Positions 23,711 through 31,246 of a stretch of DNA of 34,085 nt are shown here, piece by piece. The position numbers and the translations under genes are program-made. Positions within the stretch are counted from its first letter, which is position 1. Each line of letters opens with the position of its first letter. Source of the DNA: Sivonenia sp049582005 (lineage in GTDB: Bacteria > Cyanobacteriota > Cyanobacteriia > Gloeobacterales > PMM-0068); contig JBAUTB010000094.1 in NCBI GenBank assembly GCA_049582005.1, positions 1 through 34,085 of the forward strand. Direction: 5' to 3'. Below the pieces are notes generated by a model, which saw only the letters and a list, made by a program, of their open reading frames with translations, was not told where the DNA came from and ran no database searches.

Positions 23711-26020
23711 ATGACCTTGAACATCCTTGAAGTGAATTATTCTGATGCGGACAAAATGGACAACAAAATCTTTGTTCCCGCTGACCAGATGCCGATCCCT
23801 GAATGGCCCTGTGTGCTGGGTGAACGGCCTCAGCCAACCCTTACCCTCAAAGGGGATGAGCTATTTCTCATTACAGATACCTTAGGCAATATTGCTGGTT
23901 CCTGTGGAGATGATATAGCTGCGAGCATGGGCTTATTTTGTAACGACACTCGCTTTCTTAGCCGCTTAGAGTTACAGATTGATGGCAGACCTGCTGTTCT
24001 GTTGAGTAGTACTGCTGAAAAAGGGTTCATGCTGTCGGTATTGTGCACCAATCCGCAAATTGAGGCGGGATCTATTGTTCTACGCGCGGATAGCTTAGGT
24101 ATTCGGCGAGAAATGGTGCTTAGTGGTGGCTTATTTGAAGAGTTAGAAATTTGTAACTATGCCACCAGTGCTGTCAGTTTCGAACTCAGCCTTAGCTTTG
24201 ATGCTGATTTTGCTGATTTGTTTGAAGTCCGGGGGTATAAGCGGGCACAAAGGGGGCAAATTCTACGGGAAGTTAAAGCAGAACCCAAACCTTCTCTTGA
24301 GCCTTCTCTTGAGGGAAAAGAGGAATTATCCCTACCTCGTGATGAGCCACCTCGTATCGAAGAGCTAACGCTAGCCTATAGAGGGCTGGATGAGTCCTTG
24401 GCTGAGTCCCATATCCAGTTCGTACATCGCCAACCCGATAAGCTCAAAGGTTATACGGCTGTCTGGCGATTTGAGCTGGCTTCCCATGAGACCCAGAGGC
24501 TAGGCTATCGACTCCAAATGTTTACCAATAAGAAACTTACTTCTAAGGTCAGTCCTCCTGCGACTTTGGTCCAAGCGAAGGCCTTGGAGCTATTGGAGGA
24601 GCAGACCTGGAGTCAGCAAGTTACCCGGATTCATTCAGACGATCCTGCCTTTAACCAAATCCTCGACCGGGCGGAGCAGGATATCTATCTGTTGCGTCAA
24701 TCATTTGGCAAGAATCAGGCCCTTTCGGCGGGCGTGCCTTGGTTCTCCACTTTATTTGGTCGTGATTCCATCATCAGTGCCTCGCAAACCTTAATTCTGG
24801 ACTCAACCATTGCCCGTGAGACCCTATTGATTCTGGCAGAGTATCAGGGCAAGGTTGATGATGAATGGCGTGATGAGCAGCCTGGAAAGATTCTGCATGA
24901 ACTCCGGGTCGGTGAGATGGCCCGTTGTGGAGAAGTGCCGCATACACCCTATTACGGTACCGTAGACGCCACTCCTCTATGGTTGATGCTCTATGCCGAA
25001 TACTATGCCTGGACGCACGACCGAGAAACTCTGGAGCGTCTATGGCCTAATGCTCGTGCTGCCATGGACTGGGTGGATCGCAACTGCAAAGACTTAGGGT
25101 ACTTGAGCTACGCCCGTAAATCCAAACGAGGTCTTGCCAATCAGGGTTGGAAAGATTCGGAAGATTGCATCGTGGACCGCAGAGGACAGCTTGCGACAGG
25201 GCCTATTGCCTTGGCTGAAGTCCAAGCCTACGTCTATGCAGCCAAAATGCGCTTGAGTGAGATTGCCCGGTTGAGAAAACGAATTGACTTGGCAGATCGC
25301 TGGCAAGAGCAAGCGAGAGAGCTAAAGATTCGTTTTAATCGCGACTTTTGGATAGAAGACCAAGATTACTGTGCGCTGGCATTGGATGGAGAAGGTCGAC
25401 AGGTGGACAGCATTAGCTCTAATCCTGGTCACTGCCTGCATTTGGGTATTTTGGATGAGGAAAAAGCGCATAGTGTTGCCGAACGGCTACGGGCTCCGGA
25501 TATGTTCAACGGCTGGGGAATTCGTACGTTGAGTAGTCTTTCTCCTGCCTATAACCCGATGGGTTACCACGTTGGCTCCGTCTGGCCCCACGATAATGCT
25601 TTGATTGCTATGGGTTTGCGCTCTTTGGGCATTACGGACCAGGCGCTTGAACTCTCTAAAAGCCTGTTTGACATGACCTTGCATCAGCCGTACAAGCGTC
25701 CCCCAGAGCTTTTCTGCGGTTATGGTCGTATGGATGATAGCGCTCCTGTTCAGTACCCTGTAGCTTGTTCTCCTCAGGCATGGGCCACGGGAAGTATTTT
25801 CCAACTCCTCCAAATGATGGCCAACCTGGTACCGGATGCGCCCAGTAATTGTTTGCGGATTATTGAACCGGCGCTCCCTGAATCGATTAGCCGCCTTTCT
25901 TTCCAGAATCTGCGGGTAGGTTCCACGCTGGTTGACCTGGAATTCGAGCGTTCCGGCAGTACTACGGCGTGTCGGGTAGCCAGGAAGCGGGGAAATCTTC
26001 GGGTTGTCATTGAAGCCTAA
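23711..26020 (+). CDS. Amylo-alpha-1,6-glucosidase / glycogen-debranching-type enzyme
   Basis: A 769-residue two-domain protein. Residues about 50-300 form the GDE N-terminal beta domain (LFLITDTLGNIAGSCGDDI, GLFCNDTRFLSRLELQIDGR). Residues about 310-760 form an (alpha/alpha)6 catalytic domain (AGVPWFSTLFGRDSIISASQ, PHTPYYGTVDATPLWLML, GYHVGSVWPHDNALIAMGL). These are typical of bacterial amylo-alpha-1,6-glucosidase-related proteins acting on alpha-1,6 branches or small glucosides. ATG 23711 is taken, but ATG 23756 (MDNKIFVPADQ) is an equally credible start where family similarity begins. A low-complexity insert rich in Glu/Pro lies around residues 190-215. Linked to the GT4 gene. Confidence 0.85.
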   Translation: MTLNILEVNYSDADKMDNKIFVPADQMPIPEWPCVLGERPQPTLTLKGDELFLITDTLGNIAGSCGDDIAASMGLFCNDTRFLSRLELQIDGRPAVLLSSTAEKGFMLSVLCTNPQIEAGSIVLRADSLGIRREMVLSGGLFEELEICNYATSAVSFELSLSFDADFADLFEVRGYKRAQRGQILREVKAEPKPSLEPSLEGKEELSLPRDEPPRIEELTLAYRGLDESLAESHIQFVHRQPDKLKGYTAVWRFELASHETQRLGYRLQMFTNKKLTSKVSPPATLVQAKALELLEEQTWSQQVTRIHSDDPAFNQILDRAEQDIYLLRQSFGKNQALSAGVPWFSTLFGRDSIISASQTLILDSTIARETLLILAEYQGKVDDEWRDEQPGKILHELRVGEMARCGEVPHTPYYGTVDATPLWLMLYAEYYAWTHDRETLERLWPNARAAMDWVDRNCKDLGYLSYARKSKRGLANQGWKDSEDCIVDRRGQLATGPIALAEVQAYVYAAKMRLSEIARLRKRIDLADRWQEQARELKIRFNRDFWIEDQDYCALALDGEGRQVDSISSNPGHCLHLGILDEEKAHSVAERLRAPDMFNGWGIRTLSSLSPAYNPMGYHVGSVWPHDNALIAMGLRSLGITDQALELSKSLFDMTLHQPYKRPPELFCGYGRMDDSAPVQYPVACSPQAWATGSIFQLLQMMANLVPDAPSNCLRIIEPALPESISRLSFQNLRVGSTLVDLEFERSGSTTACRVARKRGNLRVVIEA

Positions 26021-26102
26021 GAAGGATTTGCCTTTTTAGTTCAAAGTTTGGTACCCTTATCACTTGTGCTCTAAAGACGCAATCCATGGGTCCCGATGAG
26101 CA

Positions 26103-26122
26103 GCACGGCGTTAAGCTCGTGC
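26103..26122 (+). promoter_or_regulatory. Hairpin in the rplM leader next to the ribosome-binding site
   Basis: GCACG and CGTGC form a 5 bp GC-rich stem with a 10-base loop, ending eight bases before the AGGAG ribosome-binding site of rplM. A hairpin here could take part in translational feedback, as L13 does on its own leader in E. coli. The stem is short and might be chance. Confidence 0.3.
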
Positions 26123-26144
26123 AATTTGCAGGAGAATGTAGCGC

Positions 26145-26606
26145 ATGTCAGCAGTAGAGAAGACCGTACTTACCACGGAAAAAACGGTCGTTAAAGATTG
26201 GTATGTACTTGATGCGGAAGGGCAACGCCTAGGCCGTTTGGCTACCGTGGCGGCAAATCTTTTGCGCGGGAAGCATAAACCCACCTTCGCCAATGATGTA
26301 GATGCGGGAGATTTTGTCATCGTGGTCAATGCCGACAAGGTTGTGGTCACGGGTAAGAAAATTGATCAAAAGGTCTACTATCGTCACTCCGGTAGACCCG
26401 GTGGCATGAAGATGGAGACTTTCCGGAACTTGCAACGTCGCTTACCCGAAAGAATTGTGGAAAAAGCGATCAAGGGCATGATTCCCCACACACGTCTAGG
26501 GCGCCAGCAGTATACCAAGCTGAAAGTTTATAAAGGGGCTGAGCATCCCCACCAGGCCCAACAGCCTAAATCCTATCCCTTGAATACAACCGGAGAAAAT
26601 TCATGA
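26145..26606 (+). CDS. rplM: 50S ribosomal protein L13
   Basis: A 153-residue L13. Diagnostic segments are DWYVLDAEGQRLGRLATVAA, LLRGKHKPTF, GDFVIVVNADKVVVTGKK, YYRHSGRPGGMK and MIPHTRLGRQQYTKLKVYKG. AGGAG lies 11 bases upstream of ATG 26145. The stop codon overlaps the rpsI start as ATGA, the conserved rplM-rpsI arrangement. The N-terminal 14 residues are a short extension relative to shorter L13s but fit cyanobacterial lengths. Confidence 0.98.
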   Translation: MSAVEKTVLTTEKTVVKDWYVLDAEGQRLGRLATVAANLLRGKHKPTFANDVDAGDFVIVVNADKVVVTGKKIDQKVYYRHSGRPGGMKMETFRNLQRRLPERIVEKAIKGMIPHTRLGRQQYTKLKVYKGAEHPHQAQQPKSYPLNTTGENS

Positions 26607-27001
26607 GTGGCCCTGTGTACTACTGGGGAACGGGACGGCGCAAGAACTCAATCGCCCGTGTTCGTTTGACGCCCGGCGAAGGAAAGATCACGATCAATGA
26701 TCGAACTGGCATCGATTATCTCAATACCAGTAGAAGACTTTTGATGGCAGTTCGCCAGCCTTTAGAAACTTTGGGCTTGGAAAACCAGTACGATATGATC
26801 GTCAATGCTCATGGTGGTGGCCTTTCAGGTCAAGCTGGAGCTATCCGTCAGGGTGTGGCTCGCGCGTTATGCGAATTGAGTCCAGAAAATCATAAGCCCC
26901 TCAAAGTAGAAGGCTACCTGACTCGAGATGCTAGAACCGTAGAGAGTAAGAAATACGGTCTTAAAAAAGCCCGCAAAGCTTCTCAGTTCTCCAAGCGTTA
27001 A
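26603..27001 (+). CDS. rpsI: 30S ribosomal protein S9
   Basis: A 132-residue S9 with WGTGRRKNSIARVRLTPGEG at the N-terminus, NAHGGGLSGQAGAIRQGVAR in the middle and the basic C-terminal tail ending SQFSKR, which reaches the P-site tRNA in the ribosome. Its start overlaps the rplM stop, so translation is coupled. Confidence 0.98.
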   Translation: MSGPVYYWGTGRRKNSIARVRLTPGEGKITINDRTGIDYLNTSRRLLMAVRQPLETLGLENQYDMIVNAHGGGLSGQAGAIRQGVARALCELSPENHKPLKVEGYLTRDARTVESKKYGLKKARKASQFSKR

Positions 27002-27008
27002 TTCGTTT

Positions 27009-27033
27009 ACTCAGTTTATTGAGTTTACTCAAT
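27009..27033 (+). promoter_or_regulatory. Overlapping inverted repeats between rpsI and rpmE
   Basis: ACTCA (27009-27013), TTGAGT (27019-27024) and ACTCAA (27027-27032) can pair in two mutually exclusive ways; the right-hand pair extends to a perfect palindrome ATTGAGT-TT-ACTCAAT (27018-27033). It occupies most of the 52-base spacer ahead of rpmE. It might be an RNA switch for L31 synthesis or a DNA-level site. Confidence 0.35.
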
Positions 27034-27053
27034 TCATTAGGTTAAAAAGCGCC

Positions 27054-27275
27054 ATGCCGAAGCAAGACATTCATCCTGCCTACGAAGAGACCACGATTGT
27101 TTGTGGATGTGGGACTCAATATAAGACCCGTTCTACCCGTAAGACGGCATCCGGGATCATTCAGACGGAAATTTGCTCTGCCTGCCATCCCTTTTTCACA
27201 GGTCAACAAAAGCTTGTGGATACGGAAGGACGGGTTGACCGCTTCCTGAAGAAGTACAGCATGAAGTCCAAGTAA
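27054..27275 (+). CDS. rpmE: 50S ribosomal protein L31, zinc-binding (C+) type
   Basis: A 73-residue L31. It keeps the zinc ligands of the C+ type: CGCGTQYKTRSTRK at the N-terminal side and ICSACHPFFTGQQKLVDTEG in the centre, the latter being the L31 signature. It ends RVDRFLKKY plus a short tail. Zinc-containing L31 is normally the zinc-replete form, replaced by a Cys-free paralogue under zinc shortage. It follows rpsI in the usual cyanobacterial order. No strong terminator follows; a T-run at about 27311-27317 has only a weak stem. Confidence 0.96.
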   Translation: MPKQDIHPAYEETTIVCGCGTQYKTRSTRKTASGIIQTEICSACHPFFTGQQKLVDTEGRVDRFLKKYSMKSK

Positions 27276-27356
27276 GACCGGGAGCTTATCAAATTAGTGT
27301 GAGCTGGGTATTTTTTTATAATATTCTTTCTCTTGACAGTAGAAGGAATACTCAGT

Positions 27357-27815
27357 ATGGATTTTGAACTTCGGATTGTTGTCGAAAAGGTCGCTATTAG
27401 CACTCCAGAAGTGGTCTAACGCAATACCGTCAAAGTCTACGATGTCACCCCTCCTGAATCAATCTTAGATCTGGGTCTGCGTCATTCTGAACAAATTTCA
27501 CTTTTAGAAAAGATTCAGAACTCTGTTCTAGCTGAGCAATCTAAGCTCAAAGGTTTATAGGAATATCTGAAGCGAAACCAAGACTATATTGTCAACTACG
27601 ATGAGCGCAAGGGTTTGGAAAAGACCTTTACGAATCGAGTGGCTGAGTCTCATATCGAATCATTTATCAATGCCCGTCACAAAAAGAGTGGAAAGATGCG
27701 ATGGAGCCGTGAAGGTGCGCACAATGTTCTTCCAATACGGTCAGAAATTATCAGCAAAGACTGGCCAGAACAGTGGCAAGGGGCAGTACTCTCAGCTTTG
27801 GGAGCAGGAGCATGA
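27357..27815 (+). pseudogene. Decayed ISKra4-like transposase
   Basis: The frame from ATG 27357 reads like the N-terminus of ISKra4-family transposases (MDFELRIVVEKV ... ESILDLGLRHSEQISLLEKI) but has an in-frame stop at 27417-27419 and another at 27558-27560. It then jumps to a transposase C-terminus (FTNRVAESHIESFINARHKK, KMRWSREGAHNVLP) ending at TGA 27813-27815. Only about 150 codons remain of roughly 350-450, so the catalytic middle is deleted. I found no terminal repeats that pair. It sits between the ribosomal operon and the FRD/ApbE operon. Confidence 0.7.
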
Positions 27816-27877
27816 AAAGCCCTAAACCACAATACTTTGATACGCTCTCCTCTTCAATCAAATTGCAACCCTCGGAC

Positions 27878-28624
27878 TCAAGGGCTATTTCCTAGCTTTG
27901 CCTTTCGTCCAGGAAAGTTAGTAGCCACAGACGGGCGTCCCGTCTTCCAAATTCGATAGGCAAGTAGCCCCAAGACACTGAGTGCACTAAACCCGTATAA
28001 GCTTTGAGCCCACAGTGCAGAGCTATCCGTACCACTGCTAAACCCGTGGATCAAAACCAGCACAAAGAGCCCAAAACTCAAGAAGTGAATTAGCCGCCAC
28101 ATGCGTTTCCCTATCCACTTACGCACATAGACACTCAGGCCCACAAGCAGCATCAGGTAGAGTCCAACCTGGCCCAGGCCTACCGACAGAGGACGATAGT
28201 TTGCACTGGTAAAAGGGACGAGTACCTTGACTAAGGTGTAGCCAATATAGTGATCCCCAATCAGAATCAGGGCATGAAAAAGGGCAAAAGAGAGACCCAG
28301 TAAAGCGCTGTATTGATGTAGTTCAAAAGCAGTCGGTCCCCCTGGCCAGATGGGAGCCAGCTTACTCGTGATTAAAAGACCAAAAATCATCGATAACCAG
28401 AGCAAGCCAAAGGCAACAAAGGCCGTTGACCGGGAAAGATGCCAAAATACCTTGGGCGATTCCCCCGCTAAAGAAGTGGTTAAAGTAGGAAGCCAGGAAG
28501 GCAACACTATGATCGCAGCAAAAACACCGACCATTACGGCCACCAGCATCAGCAGTACATTCTGCCAGGCCATTACAGGTGGTTCTTCATCCCAGGCTTT
28601 GTTCTTGGTGGTTTCTAAAGTCAT
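27878..28624 (-). CDS. Ferric-reductase-like transmembrane (FRD) haem protein
   Basis: A 248-residue protein with six predicted membrane helices (about residues 18-42, 60-85, 100-125, 145-165, 175-200, 205-225). Paired histidines, in FELHQYSALLG/LFHALILIGDHYIG on helix 3 and RLIHFLSFGLFVLVLIHGF on helix 5, are placed as bis-haem ligands of the FRD family (ferric reductases, NOX, MsrQ). No FAD/NAD domain follows, so electrons must come from a partner. It is the last gene of a minus-strand operon, 3 bases after the ApbE stop. Iron reduction or another transmembrane electron transfer is the likely role. Confidence 0.82.
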   Translation of the reverse strand: MTLETTKNKAWDEEPPVMAWQNVLLMLVAVMVGVFAAIIVLPSWLPTLTTSLAGESPKVFWHLSRSTAFVAFGLLWLSMIFGLLITSKLAPIWPGGPTAFELHQYSALLGLSFALFHALILIGDHYIGYTLVKVLVPFTSANYRPLSVGLGQVGLYLMLLVGLSVYVRKWIGKRMWRLIHFLSFGLFVLVLIHGFSSGTDSSALWAQSLYGFSALSVLGLLAYRIWKTGRPSVATNFPGRKAKLGNSP

Positions 28625-28627
28625 GAT

Positions 28628-29560
28628 TTAGCTCCAAACATAGGATTTGAATCGACGACTGCGCAAAATCCGGCCCTCTTCCAGAATCAAAAGTCCCGCA
28701 AAGGATGGATGGGCTTCAAGCCACTGCAATCCAGCTTGGCTACCGAGGATAAGGACAACCTTAGCGGCCATTTCTGCCTCACAGGCTGTAGGCGCGATAA
28801 TCGTTACGGTGAGCACATCAGTTTGCGCAGGTTGCCCGGTGCGCGGGTCTAAAATATGATGCTGCCAGTGGTCTCCTTGTTGCCAGCGGCGATAATCGCG
28901 GCCAGAGGTTGCTACCCCACCCCCTGAAAGCATCAGCATTTCAACTTCATGCCCATCTGGGTCCGTTACGCCTATCGGCCAGGCTGTGCCATCAGCCCGT
29001 GGTCCACTAATAGAAATATCGCCTCCAGCATCCACAAGGGCCGGGCCATGCTGGCTCAATTTTTGAACAGCCTGTTGTGCTGTCCATCCTTTAGCGATAC
29101 CGCCTAGGTCCAGTTGCACGCCTAAGGGCAAGCGAATAGAACGGGTTTGCACACTACATTCGATAGCTTGCCAATCTTTAACCGCCATCGGAGTCTTGGT
29201 CTTTAGATAAATAGAAGCTCCAGACGGCTGACCAGATAGTTGCAGGGGTGAAAAGCTGCGGTCATAACCAGCCGATTCCATCGCAGTCAACAAGGTAGGT
29301 GTGACCAAGCCCCCACTGGTGGCAGCGGCCCTGAGTGCCGTCTGTACGACATCCCAAAGCACGCTGCTCACGGGAAATGCTCGGCCTCTATTGCGGTTGA
29401 GCTGACGTAGTTCACTATCGATCCGAAAACGGCTCAATCGTTGTTCCCAATCGGCAAACCATAGGGGCACTTCCGCGAGCCATTCGACTGATTGGGCATG
29501 AGCGGTGTCCAATACAGCCAGCATCTGGCAGTTCATGGCACGAAATTCTAAACTTTTCAT
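28628..29560 (-). CDS. apbE: FAD:protein FMN transferase (ApbE family)
   Basis: A 310-residue ApbE family enzyme that attaches FMN to a Thr/Ser of target proteins. Motifs: TPTLLTAMESAGYDRSF, LDLGGIAKGWTAQQAV, LVDAGGDISISGPR, GVATSGRDYRR, HHILDPRTGQPAQTD and ACEAEMAAKVVLILG with the metal-site Asp. There is no signal peptide or lipobox, so it probably works in the cytoplasm, unlike most ApbE proteins. It lies between two small-protein genes and the FRD gene in one operon. No FMN_bind, NqrC or RnfG gene and no obvious flavinylation motif (Ser/Thr-Gly-Ala-Thr/Ser) is visible in the neighbours. Confidence 0.92.
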   Translation of the reverse strand: MKSLEFRAMNCQMLAVLDTAHAQSVEWLAEVPLWFADWEQRLSRFRIDSELRQLNRNRGRAFPVSSVLWDVVQTALRAAATSGGLVTPTLLTAMESAGYDRSFSPLQLSGQPSGASIYLKTKTPMAVKDWQAIECSVQTRSIRLPLGVQLDLGGIAKGWTAQQAVQKLSQHGPALVDAGGDISISGPRADGTAWPIGVTDPDGHEVEMLMLSGGGVATSGRDYRRWQQGDHWQHHILDPRTGQPAQTDVLTVTIIAPTACEAEMAAKVVLILGSQAGLQWLEAHPSFAGLLILEEGRILRSRRFKSYVWS

Positions 29561-29564
29561 AGCT

Positions 29565-29888
29565 TTAACGGGATGAACGGGTTGTCGTCACGGGAGCGGG
29601 TCTAGTTTTTGGAGCCGAACGCACCGCAGGGGCTTGTACTTTGGACTGTTTGATTAAGGCCGGACTCTGAGACTCTTTCAAGGTTGACGGTTGCTGGACG
29701 GGTTGAATAACAGCAGGTTGTACAATCTCCTGCGCTGCTGGTTGTGATAGTTGCGTATTGACAGGGGTTGCTTCTTGAGCAGCGAAGGCCTGCCAACCCG
29801 CCAGGGTAGAAACCGTTGCTAGCAGGGATATAAGCCATTTTAATCTCGTCGCAGGAGAAGAGCGCTTTTTTGTGGGTGATTTAGACAT
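29565..29888 (-). CDS. Small secreted or anchored Pro/Gln/Ala-rich protein, unknown
   Basis: A 107-residue protein I do not recognise. After a basic start (KSPTKKRSSPATRLKW) comes one hydrophobic segment at about residues 18-36 ending AFA-A, a plausible signal peptide or anchor. The rest is low-complexity, rich in Pro, Gln, Ala, Val and Ser/Thr (for example VQPAVIQPVQQPS) and ends basic. This is the composition of periplasmic linkers. The gene lies 4 bases before apbE and 28 bases after the next small gene, in one operon. It could position a redox partner at the membrane. Confidence 0.65.
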   Translation of the reverse strand: MSKSPTKKRSSPATRLKWLISLLATVSTLAGWQAFAAQEATPVNTQLSQPAAQEIVQPAVIQPVQQPSTLKESQSPALIKQSKVQAPAVRSAPKTRPAPVTTTRSSR

Positions 29889-29916
29889 TTTGGATTACCT
29901 CCGAAAACTTTTTTAC

Positions 29917-30273
29917 TCAATCGTATTCATGCTCAGCATGGTGCTCGTCAAAGGCGATGTATTCACCTTCATTTTCTTGTTCAATTCGGGCAGTTTTTTT
30001 GACGTGAGAACCATAGATGTTTCCTTTCATTTGGTTCCTTTCAAAAAACTGATTAGGGTCTTGTACAGGGCTTAACTCAGCTATTTCCGATGCGCGGTTA
30101 CTCAGTGTAGGAACTGGCTTCTGAGCTTGTACCATGCTTACTAAAGGCGAGTTCGGCTGTTCGGCAATGATGGTTTGTTTGGATTGTATAAGGCTGCTAG
30201 AAATGCCACCGATTACAACCAATACAAATGCAGCCAGAGTGGTGCTTGTAAACAGGATGATTTTTTGTTTCAT
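29917..30273 (-). CDS. Small membrane-anchored protein with His/Glu-rich tail, unknown
   Basis: A 118-residue protein starting at ATG 30273 behind AAGGAAGA; a GTG at 30300 would add nine residues. One hydrophobic helix (about residues 4-26) is followed by a linker with PVQDPNQFFERNQMKGN and an acidic end, EYIAFDEHHAEHEYD, with three His among seven acidic residues, a possible metal-binding site. I do not recognise the family. It is the first gene of the operon that contains apbE and FRD. Its upstream region (30291-30384) is duplicated ahead of the Mo-nitro_C gene. Confidence 0.65.
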   Translation of the reverse strand: MKQKIILFTSTTLAAFVLVVIGGISSSLIQSKQTIIAEQPNSPLVSMVQAQKPVPTLSNRASEIAELSPVQDPNQFFERNQMKGNIYGSHVKKTARIEQENEGEYIAFDEHHAEHEYD

Positions 30274-30290
30274 CGGATTCTTCCTTATTT

Positions 30291-30384
30291 TGAAACTCAC
30301 TACATCTATTACTGTAAAGAAAAATTATGAAATGAGAATGAGATAGGGCAAACAATCAGTAAATAGGAAGTTTTATCAATAGCT
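30291..30384 (-). repeat. Duplicated control region, copy A (upstream of the ApbE/FRD operon)
   Basis: About 94 bases that match copy B at 30849-30940 at roughly 80%, with a perfect 21-base core at 30361-30381. Read on the minus strand it offers CATAAT (30329-30324) as a -10 box and TTGCCC 16 bases before it. Between the two lies a CTCATTCTCATTT element that resembles half of a Fur box. The core lies 88-108 bases before the start codon, almost the same distance as in copy B. Confidence 0.75.
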
Positions 30385-30481
30385 CTAATTCAATTTGCTG
30401 AGATAGACAAGTAGACTGCTACGGGGGACAATATTAACCATCGACAGTATTGCTGCTGGAATGCGCAATATAGGCTAGAAG

Positions 30482-30826
30482 CTACTGGCAATAGGAGGTT
30501 ACATCCTCGCCGCATATATCCGCCAGATAGGTCAGAGACTTGAAGCGAAGACTGACAAATTGCGTATAGAGCGGGTTAAGTTTGCAGAGGGGCGGAATGT
30601 GCAAGACGGTATGGCCAAAAAACGTGATGTCACGCTCAAAAGGACATTGGGCAGGAATGATTTTGCACAATAGCCGTGCCACTTTTGGGTTATGGATCTC
30701 GATGGATTCTACCCATTGGCGCAATGGTTGTAGCCAATCAACCTTAACTTCCTTGGGGGCGATTACAGGGGGAGCTTTAGTTCTGGATAGCGTTGGAGAT
30801 GCATATACAGGCTTCATGAAAAACAT
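30482..30826 (-). CDS. Mo-dependent nitrogenase C-terminal domain (Mo-nitro_C) protein
   Basis: A 114-residue protein whose body matches the Mo-nitro_C domain, widespread in cyanobacteria as a free-standing protein: VDWLQPLRQWVESIEIHNPK, ARLLCKIIPAQCPFERDI, LHIPPLCKLNPLYTQ, LRFKSLTYLADICGEDV. Five conserved cysteines are present, including the final CQ end. Despite the name, its function is unknown and it occurs in species without nitrogenase. ATG 30826 has AGG right against it; ATG 30817, with GAGG nine bases upstream, may be the real start. It is separated from the downstream ApbE operon by 209 bases but shares its duplicated upstream region. Confidence 0.85.
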   Translation of the reverse strand: MFFMKPVYASPTLSRTKAPPVIAPKEVKVDWLQPLRQWVESIEIHNPKVARLLCKIIPAQCPFERDITFFGHTVLHIPPLCKLNPLYTQFVSLRFKSLTYLADICGEDVTSYCQ

Positions 30827-30848
30827 CCTCGAGATTTCTTTCTCATTG

Positions 30849-30940
30849 TGGAACTCTCTACATCTATTACTAAAGAAGAATTATGAAATAAGGATGAGAC
30901 AGAGGAGATAATCAGCAAATAGGAAGTTTTATCAATAACT
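30849..30940 (-). repeat. Duplicated control region, copy B (upstream of the Mo-nitro_C gene)
   Basis: About 92 bases matching copy A. The perfect 21-base core is at 30917-30937, 91-111 bases before ATG 30826, and the CATAAT -10 box is at 30885-30880. The Fur-like stretch is less well kept here (CTCATCCTTATTT). The conserved spacing relative to both start codons argues that the duplication is functional promoter sequence. Confidence 0.75.
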
Positions 30941-31102
30941 AGACCAACTCGTTTAAGCTTCCTATTACAAACAGAGTTCCATAGCTTTTCCCGAGTATCA
31001 AATATTCCCGCTGAAGACCAGAGAACCAGATGGTTCGGTGAATATCTTAGCGGGTTTAAAGGATTTGTAAAAGGCATTTATGGCACTGTCAAGTTAACTG
31101 AC

Positions 31103-31246
31103 TTAGTTGGAATGGTTTGTCTTCGGGGGACGTTTGTTTTTCTCCATGGTCTTGAGGTAGGTAACAAGATCATCAATGGTCGAATCCAATTTTGTTCTAA
31201 TAACGACTGTGCATACCCCGCAGATTGCTGCGGTTGGGTCGTTCAT
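31103..31246 (-). CDS. Possible 47-residue protein, unknown
   Basis: A small minus-strand frame from ATG 31246 with AAGGTG nine bases upstream to TAA 31103-31105. The product, with VVIRTKLDSTIDDLVTYLK followed by a basic Lys/Pro/Asn tail, has an amphipathic helix pattern. I do not recognise it. It starts exactly where the recombinase fragment begins on the other strand and lies among mobile-element debris, so it may be a remnant or fortuitous. Confidence 0.3.
   Translation of the reverse strand: MNDPTAAICGVCTVVIRTKLDSTIDDLVTYLKTMEKNKRPPKTNHSN

Noticed and set aside
30814..31077. An 87-codon minus-strand frame upstream of the Mo-nitro_C gene
   Set aside because: Overlaps the duplicated control region and the Mo-nitro_C start; its coding appearance comes from the repeat, and no family is recognised.
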